Source of the DNA: ZC4RG20 sp035760685
GTDB lineage: Bacteria > Pseudomonadota > Gammaproteobacteria > Steroidobacterales > Rariloculaceae
Assembly (NCBI GenBank): GCA_035760685.1
Contig: DASTSM010000066.1
Coordinates: 1 to 6,929, forward strand
Direction: 5' to 3'
DNA: 6,929 bases
The notes beneath the pieces are model-generated. The model saw only the letters and a program-made list of their open reading frames with translations, was not told where the DNA came from and searched no databases. Made by a program: the position numbers and the translations under genes. Shown here piece by piece: positions 1-6,127 of this stretch. Every line of letters starts with the position of its first letter. Position 1 is the first letter of the stretch.

Positions 1-76
1 CTCGGCGAGCGCCGATTCGCGATGATGCCCGGAGCCGACGATCTGCGCCGGCCGCAAGCCTCGTCTTTCGCCCCGG

Positions 77-709
77 TCAGAAACGAAACACGACGCCGGC
101 GCGCGCCTCCCATTGGTAGAGCGCGCTGCCCTCGACGTGGATCGCGCATACGCCGGCGCCGTTGACGCTCGCACAGAAGATTCCGCCGCTGCTGTTGAGC
201 AGGGTCGCGTGCACGTGCGCGTCGAGGCGGATGCCGACCGGCCGGTCGGGCCGAAGCTGTATGCCGCCGCCGATCGACGCCGAGAAGTAGCTTTCGGCGC
301 CGAGCTCCGATCGAACCGGCGCGAAACGCGTCATGCCGACGGTCATGACGACGAAAGGCCGAGCGTTGCCGGCGTCGAACTGATACGTGCCTCCGAATTG
401 CAGGCTGTCGACGTCGAGCGCGAGCCCGCGTGCGGGCGCGAACGCGCGCGCGCTCTCGAGCCTCGTCTCCTCGTGGCCGTAGTAAATCTCCCACTGCGTA
501 TCCGCGTGCTGTCGTACGTCGAAGATCAGTCCCGCGCTTCGAGAGTCCGCGATCTCGGAAGGGGGCGAAGCGTCCGCGGTCGCGAGCTCTCCGCCGATTC
601 GATAGCCGGCAAACGGGGTCAGCTCGAAACGACTCGGCGCTTCCTGCGCGACGATCGTCGTCGGCGCGCAGAGAACGAGCGGATAGCAAAGCCGGCGCAA
701 TCTGACCAT
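77..709 (-). CDS. Small outer-membrane beta-barrel protein with signal peptide (8-stranded, OmpX/OmpW-like size)
   Basis: The 210-residue product begins with a basic start (MVRLRR), a hydrophobic stretch and a plausible signal peptidase site after residue 21 (IVA-Q), so it is probably exported by Sec. The mature part has about eight amphipathic stretches of alternating residues (roughly 28-42, 58-66, 71-85, 98-112, 116-130, 140-153, 157-171 and 196-210). It ends in FRF, an aromatic C-terminus typical of proteins inserted by the BAM complex. Two cysteines (179 and 188) lie between predicted strands 7 and 8, a position that would be an outer loop, and could form a disulfide. No enzyme motif or OmpA peptidoglycan-binding domain is present. 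Function is unknown; it could be a structural, adhesive or small-solute barrel. It is divergent from the metabolic operon and may be unrelated to it. The ATG at 709 lacks a clear Shine-Dalgarno but is the only start giving a proper signal peptide. Confidence 0.75.
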   Translation of the reverse strand: MVRLRRLCYPLVLCAPTTIVAQEAPSRFELTPFAGYRIGGELATADASPPSEIADSRSAGLIFDVRQHADTQWEIYYGHEETRLESARAFAPARGLALDVDSLQFGGTYQFDAGNARPFVVMTVGMTRFAPVRSELGAESYFSASIGGGIQLRPDRPVGIRLDAHVHATLLNSSGGIFCASVNGAGVCAIHVEGSALYQWEARAGVVFRF

Positions 710-897
710 GGGCGAGTCGGGCGAAAACCGTTGCGGTCCAGGGCCGAGTGCGGCGGCGCCGCTCGCGGTTCTCGCTTTCGTCTATCCGGGTATCGAATGG
801 TGCCGGACTCATCGAGGTATCGCGGTAGGTACAAGGGCCAACATCGCGCCCAGGCACCGCGGGCGTATGTTCTGCGGCAACCCAACACAAGCGCGGC

Positions 898-941
898 ACC
901 GCGGGGCGCGCACGAAAGAAACCGCGGCGCGCACGAAAGAA
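898..941. repeat. Imperfect tandem duplication upstream of the serine ammonia-lyase gene
   Basis: Two adjacent copies (898-920 and 921-941) are identical except that the first has two extra G residues. The shared 16-bp core GGCGCGCACGAAAGAA occurs at 905-920 and 926-941. The right copy runs into the Shine-Dalgarno of the next gene. It may be a recent slippage duplication or a pair of binding sites in the leader; the sequence alone cannot decide. Confidence 0.8.
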
Positions 942-945
942 GAGG
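938..945 (+). promoter_or_regulatory. Ribosome binding site deciding the long start of the serine ammonia-lyase
   Basis: AGAAGAGG lies 7 nt before the ATG at 953. It supports initiation there and so inclusion of the Tat-signal segment. The internal alternative starts at 1205 (GTG) and 1208 (ATG) have only a weak GAAG-like purine run upstream. Confidence 0.65.
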
Positions 946-952
946 CACGTTC

Positions 953-1108
953 ATGATCGACGATAAAACCGTGAGCCGCAGCTCTTTCCTCGATCCGTCC
1001 GAGACGACGGGGCTCGCAGCCCCGGACGGCGTGGATCGCCGCACTTTCCTCATGCGCAGCGCCGTCATCGGCGCGGCGGTGCTCATCAGCGGGCGACGCG
1101 TCTCGGCA
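953..1108 (+). other. Predicted twin-arginine (Tat) signal peptide of the serine ammonia-lyase
   Basis: Residues 1-52 form a long polar n-region ending in VDRRTFLMRS (27-36), then a moderately hydrophobic core (AVIGAAVLISG, 37-47), then a basic c-region (RR at 48-49) and a VSA-Q cleavage site. Twin Arg followed by x-F-L, low core hydrophobicity and charge in the c-region are usual Tat features. Cleavage, if any, would fall after residue 52; otherwise the segment could act as a membrane anchor. Tat moves folded proteins, so export with the cluster already inserted is possible in principle. Confidence 0.7.
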
Positions 1109-2566
1109 CAGGAGCGCGTCGTCGTCGCGGCGGCGGGCGAGCCGCCGGCGCTGCCCGTCACGCTCTCGCCGTCGCTCGACGTCGTCAAGCGCGAAGCGAA
1201 GCCCGTGATGACGACGCTCGACGAGTTCTACAAGGTGGGGCCGGGCCCCTCGAGCTCGCACACGATCGGTCCCATGCGCATCACGTACGACTTCTATCAG
1301 CGCTGCACGCGCCTGCCGCCCGAGACGCTCGAGCGCGCGACAGCTTTCAAGGTCAACCTCTACGGCAGCTTGAGCGCCACCGGAAAAGGCCACGGCACCG
1401 AGCGCGCCGCGCTCGCGGGCATCGTCGGCAAGGAGCCGGCGACGGTCGAGCCCGCGTTTCTGGACGGCCTCGCGGCGAATCCGGAGCAGACGTTTCCCGT
1501 CACGCTCGGGCCGAAGTCGTTCGACGTCTCCCTGAAGGACATCGTCTACGGCGCGACGAAAGGCGAGTGGCCGCATCCGAACACGATGACTTGCCAGCTC
1601 CTCGCCGGAAGCGAGGTGCTGCACGAGCTCGAGTACTACTCGGTCGGCGGCGGCTTCATCGAATGGAAGGGCTACGAGCCGCCGAAGAAGGGTGCGCCGA
1701 AGTATCCGTATACGACGATGCGCGAGCTGCAGGAGCACGCGGAGCAGAACGATATCTCGATCGCCGACGTCGTCATGGCCAACGAGGTCGCCGTCTCGGG
1801 CAAGAGCGAAGAGGAGATCAACGCGTTCATCGACAAGATCGCGACGGCCATGAAGAGCATCGTCAAATCCGGGCTCGACGCGCCGACGGCCACGCTGCCG
1901 GGGCCCATCAAGCTCAAGACCAAGGCAGGCGAGGTCTACCGGCGCGCGATGGACGAAGAGTACGAGGGGCAGCGCGGGCTCGGGCTCGTCGCCGCCTATG
2001 CGCTCGCGGGCTCGGAGGAGAACGCGCGCGGCCACCTCGTCGTGACGGCGCCGACGGGCGGCTCGGCGGGCGTGCTGCCGGCCCTCGTTTATGCGCTCAG
2101 CGAGGGCGGCCGCGGCTTGCCGCAGGAGAAGATCCGCGACGGTTTCCTCGCGGCGGCGGCCATCGGCTACCTCTGCAAGCACAACGCGACGCTCTCGGGC
2201 GCGGAGGGCGGCTGCCAAGCGGAGATCGGCGTGGCCTCGGCGATGGGCGCCGCGTTCATCGCGCAGGCGCACGACTTCCCGCATCAGGTGGTCGCGAACG
2301 CCGCCGAGTCCTCGCTCGAGCACCACCTCGGCATGACCTGCGATCCCGTCGCGGGCTTCGTGCAGATTCCCTGCATCGAGCGGTGTGCATACGGGGCCGT
2401 GAAGTCGTGGACGGGTTTCATGATCGCGAGCAACGAGATACCCGCGAACCGGCGCGTCGACTTCGACACGACGGTCAGCGCGATGGCGCTCACGGCCCGC
2501 GAGATGAACTCGAAGTACAAGGAGACGTCCGAGGGCGGCCTTGCCGTCTCGCTCGTGCTCTGCTGA
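953..2566 (+). CDS. sdaA: [4Fe-4S] L-serine ammonia-lyase (L-serine dehydratase) with an N-terminal Tat signal
   Basis: The 537-residue product is a single-chain iron-sulfur L-serine dehydratase, converting L-serine to pyruvate and ammonia. Residues about 86-537 match the family in full: the N-terminal beta domain opens with KVGPGPSSSHTIGPM (94-108), and the alpha domain contains TAPTGGSAGVLPA (365-377) and KHNATLSGAEGGCQ (409-422). Cys421, Cys463 (TCDP) and Cys474 (PCIER) keep the 42- and 11-residue spacing of the three cluster ligands known in the family. The protein ends in Cys537, matching the C-terminal tail cysteine that caps the cluster in the Legionella enzyme. About 85 extra residues precede this. 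They include DRRTFL (28-33), a short hydrophobic run (35-46) and VSA-Q, a twin-arginine signal. The start at 953 has a good ribosome binding site, and G/C-ending codons run right through the extension. An alternative start at 1208 would give a normal 452-residue cytoplasmic enzyme. It is the first gene of the acetate-forming cluster. Confidence 0.93.
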   Translation: MIDDKTVSRSSFLDPSETTGLAAPDGVDRRTFLMRSAVIGAAVLISGRRVSAQERVVVAAAGEPPALPVTLSPSLDVVKREAKPVMTTLDEFYKVGPGPSSSHTIGPMRITYDFYQRCTRLPPETLERATAFKVNLYGSLSATGKGHGTERAALAGIVGKEPATVEPAFLDGLAANPEQTFPVTLGPKSFDVSLKDIVYGATKGEWPHPNTMTCQLLAGSEVLHELEYYSVGGGFIEWKGYEPPKKGAPKYPYTTMRELQEHAEQNDISIADVVMANEVAVSGKSEEEINAFIDKIATAMKSIVKSGLDAPTATLPGPIKLKTKAGEVYRRAMDEEYEGQRGLGLVAAYALAGSEENARGHLVVTAPTGGSAGVLPALVYALSEGGRGLPQEKIRDGFLAAAAIGYLCKHNATLSGAEGGCQAEIGVASAMGAAFIAQAHDFPHQVVANAAESSLEHHLGMTCDPVAGFVQIPCIERCAYGAVKSWTGFMIASNEIPANRRVDFDTTVSAMALTAREMNSKYKETSEGGLAVSLVLC

Positions 2567-2614
2567 AGGGCGGCGCGCGCGGGCACGACGGCACTGCCGG
2601 CGACGGCGACGAGC

Positions 2615-3940
2615 ATGAAGAGCGCTGCAAGGATCGCCGCGATCGCATGGGTGATCGCCTCGGTCTACTACTTTTATCAGTACATGCTTCGCTCGGCTCC
2701 GGCCGTCATGATGCCGGAGCTGTCCGCCGCCTTCGGCATCGGCACGGCGGGCGTCGCATCGCTGGCCGGGCTCTTCTACTACGGCTATTCGCCGTTCAGC
2801 CTCGTGGCCGGCGTTGCGATGGACCGCCTCGGAGCGAAGCGGGCCATGCCTATCGGCGCCGCGCTCGTCGGCGTCGGCGCGCTGCTGTTCGCGAGCGGCG
2901 GCGCCGAGGCCGCGGCAGTGGGGCGTTTTCTGCAAGGCGCGGGCGGCGCCTTCGCGCTGATCGGCGCCGCTTACATCGCGACGCAGAGCTTTCCGGCGTC
3001 GCGCGCGGCAACGCTGATCGGCGCGACGCAGATGTTCGGCATGGCCGGCGGCTCGGCGGGCCAGTTTCTCGTGGGGCCCATCATCGGCGCCGGCACTCCG
3101 TGGAGCGCGTTTTGGGCGGCCATGGGTGTCGCCGGGCTCGCGATCGGCTTGCTGCTGCTCGTGCTGCTGCCGGGCCGGCCGGCGATCGGCGAGCGCGATG
3201 GCCGGCCGGCGATCGAAGCGGCGGCGCGACCCGACGCCCGCAGCCGCGCGGGTCTAGACGACCCTCGGCGCGAGGGCTGGGCGATCGCCGCCCTGCGCGC
3301 TCTCGCGGCGGTGTTCCGCAATCCGCAGTCGCTGCTGTGCGGCGCCATCGCGGGCCTCATGTTCCTGCCGACGACGATCTTCGACATGACGTGGGGCGTG
3401 AGCTATCTGCAGGAGGCGCACGGCTTCGACTATCCGACGGCCGTCATGCGCTCCGCGACGGTGCCGCTCGGGTGGATCATCGGCTGCCCGCTGCTCGGCG
3501 CCGTGTCCGATCGGCTCGGGCGGCGCAAGCCCGTCATCGTCGGCGGCGCCGTCGCGCTGCTCGGCTGCCTCGCCTGGATTCTCTACGGGCCTCCGGGCGC
3601 GCTGCCGCCGTACGTGCTCGGCATCGCGATGGGCGTCGCCTCGGGCGCCGCGATGCTGCCCTACACCGTGATCAAGGAAGCGAACGAGCCGGGCCTCGCC
3701 GGCACCGCGACCGGCGTCGTGAACTTCTTGAATTTCACGTTCAGCGCGCTGCTCGGACCCGTGTTCGGCGCGTCGCTGCTCGGTGCCGGCGCGGGCGGCG
3801 AGATCGGCCTCGCGCAATACCAGACCGCCTTTCGGCCGATGCTGTACGGCGTCGCGCTCGCCATCGTGCTCTCGCTGATTTTGCGCGAGACGGGACGCGC
3901 CGCGCGGCGAGGTGCGTCGCCCGCGCCGGCGCCGGCCTGA
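2615..3940 (+). CDS. Major facilitator superfamily (MFS) transporter, substrate unknown
   Basis: The 441-residue product has about twelve hydrophobic helices in two halves. The MFS loop 2-3 motif is present as GVAMDRLGAKRAM (66-78) and repeated in the second half as GAVSDRLGRRKP (295-306). A central cytoplasmic loop of roughly 50 residues (about 187-235) separates helices 6 and 7 and carries a short internal repeat. The start at 2615 places YYFYQYMLRSAPAVMMPEL (18-36) across the end of helix 1; there is no strong Shine-Dalgarno and no other ATG, GTG or TTG in frame back to the previous stop. The gene follows the serine ammonia-lyase by 48 nt and precedes the phosphotransacetylase by 39 nt. 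From context it may carry serine, pyruvate, acetate or formate across the inner membrane, but no residue seen here fixes the substrate. Confidence 0.9.
   Translation: MKSAARIAAIAWVIASVYYFYQYMLRSAPAVMMPELSAAFGIGTAGVASLAGLFYYGYSPFSLVAGVAMDRLGAKRAMPIGAALVGVGALLFASGGAEAAAVGRFLQGAGGAFALIGAAYIATQSFPASRAATLIGATQMFGMAGGSAGQFLVGPIIGAGTPWSAFWAAMGVAGLAIGLLLLVLLPGRPAIGERDGRPAIEAAARPDARSRAGLDDPRREGWAIAALRALAAVFRNPQSLLCGAIAGLMFLPTTIFDMTWGVSYLQEAHGFDYPTAVMRSATVPLGWIIGCPLLGAVSDRLGRRKPVIVGGAVALLGCLAWILYGPPGALPPYVLGIAMGVASGAAMLPYTVIKEANEPGLAGTATGVVNFLNFTFSALLGPVFGASLLGAGAGGEIGLAQYQTAFRPMLYGVALAIVLSLILRETGRAARRGASPAPAPA
3173..3215. repeat. In-frame 16-bp direct repeat in the MFS central loop
   Basis: GGCCGGCCGGCGATCG occurs at 3173-3188 and again at 3200-3215, 27 bp (nine codons) apart. 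It encodes GRPAI twice (residues 187-191 and 196-200) in the cytoplasmic loop between helices 6 and 7. This looks like a small duplication tolerated in a flexible loop. Confidence 0.75.
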
Positions 3941-3965
3941 CGAACGGAGCCTCGGCGGAGCCGAC

Positions 3966-3972
3966 GAGAGGG
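3966..3972 (+). promoter_or_regulatory. Ribosome binding site of the phosphotransacetylase gene
   Basis: GAGAGGG stands 7 nt before the ATG at 3980, in the 39-nt gap after the MFS gene. It is one of the clearest ribosome binding sites in the cluster and fixes the start. Confidence 0.6.
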
Positions 3973-3979
3973 ATTCCGA

Positions 3980-4906
3980 ATGAGCAAGTACGAAGAGCTG
4001 CTAGCGAGCTGTCGCAGCCTCGATCCGATCCCGACGGCCGTCGCGTATCCGTGCGAGGCGACGGCCCTCGAAGCCGCCCTCGACGCGCGCGCCGCGCGGC
4101 TCATCGAGCCGATCCTCGTCGGCCCCACGGCCGAGATCGAGAAGATTGCGTCGCAGGAGCGGCTCGACTTGGGGAGCGTCGAGATCGTCGACGCGCCGTC
4201 CGGGCACGCGGCGGCCGCGGAGGCCGTTCGACTCGTGCGCACGGGCCGCGCCGAGCTCCTGATGAAGGGAAGCCTGCACACGGACGAGCTGCTCGGCGCC
4301 GTCGTCGCGCGAGACGCAGGTCTTAGAACAGGCCGCCGCATGAGTCATGTCTTCCTCATGGACGTGCCCACCTATCACAAAGTGCTCGTCATCACCGACG
4401 CCGCGATCAACATTGCCCCGACGCTCGACGACAAGGTCGACATTTGCCAGAACGCCATCGATCTCGCGATGACGTTCGGGCGCGAGCGGCCCAAGGTCGC
4501 GATCCTCGCGGCCGTCGAGACCGTGAGCTCGAAGATGCCGGCGACGCTCGACGCGGCCGCGCTCTGCAAGATGGCCGACCGGGGTCAGATCCGGGGCGGC
4601 ATCCTCGACGGGCCGCTCGCCTTCGACAACGCGATCAGCAACGAGGCGGCCCGCGTCAAGGGCATCGAGTCGGCCGTCGCCGGCGATCCCGACATCCTGC
4701 TCGTGCCCGACCTCGAAGCCGGCAACATGGTCGCGAAGCTCCTCGCGTTCCTCGCGAACGCCGACGGAGCCGGCCTCGTGCTCGGCGCGCGCGTGCCCAT
4801 CATCCTGACGAGCCGGGCCGATTCGGTGCGCTCGCGCATCGCGAGCTGCGCGGTCGCGATGCGTGCCGCGCACGCGCGCCGGCGCGACCCGGCCAAAGCC
4901 GTATGA
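3980..4906 (+). CDS. pta: Phosphate acetyl/butyryltransferase (compact phosphotransacetylase)
   Basis: The 308-residue product belongs to the phosphate acetyl/butyryltransferase family, which exchanges CoA and phosphate on short acyl groups (acetyl-CoA + Pi to acetyl phosphate + CoA). Visible family motifs are LLMKGSLHTDELL (93-105), VITDAAINIAP (137-147), AAVETVSSKMPAT (177-189), GPLAFDNAIS (211-220), LVPDLEAGNMVAKLL (241-255) and GLVLGARVPIILTSRADS (265-282). The length fits the compact form that resembles phosphotransbutyrylases; it lacks the large N-terminal region of E. coli Pta (about 714 residues) and any fused hydratase domain. Its stop overlaps the acetate kinase start (ATGA, 4903-4906), so the two are very likely translated together and work in sequence. 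Acetyl-CoA is the expected substrate because acetate kinase and pyruvate formate-lyase follow, but butyryl-CoA or propionyl-CoA use is not excluded by sequence. Confidence 0.92.
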   Translation: MSKYEELLASCRSLDPIPTAVAYPCEATALEAALDARAARLIEPILVGPTAEIEKIASQERLDLGSVEIVDAPSGHAAAAEAVRLVRTGRAELLMKGSLHTDELLGAVVARDAGLRTGRRMSHVFLMDVPTYHKVLVITDAAINIAPTLDDKVDICQNAIDLAMTFGRERPKVAILAAVETVSSKMPATLDAAALCKMADRGQIRGGILDGPLAFDNAISNEAARVKGIESAVAGDPDILLVPDLEAGNMVAKLLAFLANADGAGLVLGARVPIILTSRADSVRSRIASCAVAMRAAHARRRDPAKAV

Positions 4907-6117
4907 CCGACTACGTGCTCGTGCTGAACGCAGGCTCCTCGAGCTTGAAGTTTCGCGTTTTCGAGCGGGCGCCGTCCGAGTCATGGCAAGTCGCCGCCCG
5001 GGGCCAGATCGAAGGCATCGGCACGGCGGCGTGCTTCACCGCGAGCGACGGCGCGAACGTCGTGCTCGTGAACGAGGCCTTGCCCTCGGTCCGCGACGGC
5101 CGCGCCGCCGTCGATGCGCTTGCGGCATGGCTGCGCGGCCGATTCGGGGACGGCCGCGTGCGCGGCGTCGGCCATCGCGTCGTTCACGGCGGCGCGCGCT
5201 ACGCCGAGCCGACGCTCGTCACGCGCGAGGTGCTCGCCGATCTCCGGGCGCTCACGCCGCTCGCGCCGCTGCACCAGCCGCACAACCTTGCGCCGATCGA
5301 GATGTTGCTCGACCGCTCGCCCGACGTGCCGCAGGTCGCTTGCTTCGATACCGCGTTCCATCGGGGGCACGCGCCCGTGGCGCAGCTCGTGCCGCTGCCG
5401 GCCGAAATCCGCGAGCGCGGCGTGCAGCGCTACGGGTTTCACGGCCTCTCCTACGAGTACATCGCGGCCACGCTGCGCGAGGCGGCTCCCGAGATCGCCG
5501 ACGGCCGCGTCATCGTCGCGCACCTCGGGAGCGGCGCGAGCCTCTGCGCGCTCGCGCGCGGCCGGAGCCTCGACTGCACGCTCGGGTTCACGGCGCTCGA
5601 CGGGCTTTGCATGGGCACGCGACCGGGCGCGGTCGACCCCGGAGTCATCCTCCACCTGTTTCAGTCGCTCGGCCTTTCCGCCAAGGAAGTCGAGACGCTG
5701 CTCTACAAGCGATCCGGGCTGCGCGGCATCTCGGGGCAGAGCAACGACATGCGCGAGCTGCTCGCGAGCGAAGCTCCTGCCGCGCGTCTCGCCGTCGACT
5801 ACTTCGTGTATCGCGCGGCGAAGGAGATCGGCGCGTTTGCGGCCGTGCTCGGCGGCCTGGACGGAATCGTCTTCACCGCCGGCATCGGCGAGCGCTCCGT
5901 CGAGATACGCCGGCGGATTTGCGCGGCTTCCGCCTGGCTCGGCATCGAGCTCGACGACGCCGCCAACGCGCGGCACGGCCCGCTGATCTCGGCGCCCGGC
6001 AGCCGCGTGTCGGCGTGGGTCATCCCCACGGACGAGGAGCTCATGATCGCGCGGCACACGGGCCGCCTGCTCGGCCTCATTCCGGCCGAAGGCCGCCGCC
6101 GATCGCTCGAGAATTGA
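4903..6117 (+). CDS. ackA: Acetate kinase
   Basis: The 404-residue product is an acetate kinase of normal length, catalysing acetyl phosphate + ADP to acetate + ATP in the cytoplasm. Family motifs and residues are in place (Methanosarcina enzyme equivalents from memory): N-terminal VLNAGSSSLKF (7-17); GHRVVHGG (90-97) with the catalytic-site Arg92; PLHQPHN (122-128); CFDTAFH (147-153) with Asp149; RYGFHGLSYEYI (176-187) with His180; AHLGSGASL (206-214); MGTRPGAVDPG (237-247) with Arg240; FTAGIGE (324-330) in the nucleotide site; and TDEELMIA (376-383). The start overlaps the phosphotransacetylase stop by ATGA with no separate strong ribosome binding site, which points to translational coupling. 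Its own stop overlaps the ribosome binding site of the next gene. The related propionate or butyrate kinases are less likely given the length, motifs and pathway context. Confidence 0.94.
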   Translation: MTDYVLVLNAGSSSLKFRVFERAPSESWQVAARGQIEGIGTAACFTASDGANVVLVNEALPSVRDGRAAVDALAAWLRGRFGDGRVRGVGHRVVHGGARYAEPTLVTREVLADLRALTPLAPLHQPHNLAPIEMLLDRSPDVPQVACFDTAFHRGHAPVAQLVPLPAEIRERGVQRYGFHGLSYEYIAATLREAAPEIADGRVIVAHLGSGASLCALARGRSLDCTLGFTALDGLCMGTRPGAVDPGVILHLFQSLGLSAKEVETLLYKRSGLRGISGQSNDMRELLASEAPAARLAVDYFVYRAAKEIGAFAAVLGGLDGIVFTAGIGERSVEIRRRICAASAWLGIELDDAANARHGPLISAPGSRVSAWVIPTDEELMIARHTGRLLGLIPAEGRRRSLEN

Positions 6118-6122
6118 GGAGG
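6116..6122 (+). promoter_or_regulatory. Ribosome binding site of pflB, overlapping the ackA stop codon
   Basis: GAGGAGG, a near-perfect Shine-Dalgarno, begins inside the TGA stop of acetate kinase (6115-6117) and ends 5 nt before the ATG at 6128. It is the strongest ribosome binding site in the window and would suit high production of the next protein. Confidence 0.8.
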
Positions 6123-6127
6123 GCACT

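Larger units (their letters stand above)
710..952. promoter_or_regulatory. Divergent intergenic region, likely holding promoters for both directions
   Basis: This gap separates the minus-strand barrel gene from the plus-strand serine/acetate operon, so both promoters should lie here or close by. I looked for sigma-70 -35/-10 pairs and FNR-type sites (TTGAT-N4-ATCAA) and found nothing convincing. Weak -10-like hexamers (TACAAG at 830-835, TATGTT at 866-871) have no matching -35. A 10-bp GC palindrome (GCGGCGCCGC, 753-762) is present but is unremarkable at this GC content. The only clear structure is the tandem repeat at 898-941. That the region is regulatory is inferred from gene orientation alone. 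Confidence 0.4.

Noticed and set aside
1..76. Possible tail of an upstream gene in the first 76 bases
   Set aside because: Plus frame 1 has G/C-rich third positions but would run on into the barrel gene antisense, and frame 2 stops at 23-25. It is too short to assign a product or a terminator.
789..822. Direct repeat GGTATCG (789-795 and 816-822) as a possible regulator site
   Set aside because: Seven bases is too short to stand out, and there is no promoter nearby to give it a context.
113..952. Long in-frame N-terminal extension of the serine ammonia-lyase reading frame back to 113
   Set aside because: It runs antisense through the barrel gene, has Arg-rich low-complexity content, and the ribosome binding site and Tat signal place the true start at 953. 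Absence of stops is expected at this GC content.
2567..2614. Possible read-through fusion of serine ammonia-lyase and MFS protein, which share a reading frame with no further stop between them
   Set aside because: The single TGA directly follows the conserved C-terminal Cys, the gap has no conserved content, and lack of stops over 48 nt is ordinary at this GC content.
809..2935. A 708-codon minus-strand open frame opposite the serine ammonia-lyase
   Set aside because: The translation is an Arg/Ala-rich shadow with no recognisable domain; the opposite strand holds a clear enzyme.
1567..4326. A 919-codon plus-strand open frame spanning three genes
   Set aside because: It is the +1 shadow of the serine ammonia-lyase, MFS and pta genes, extremely Arg-rich, with no family motifs.
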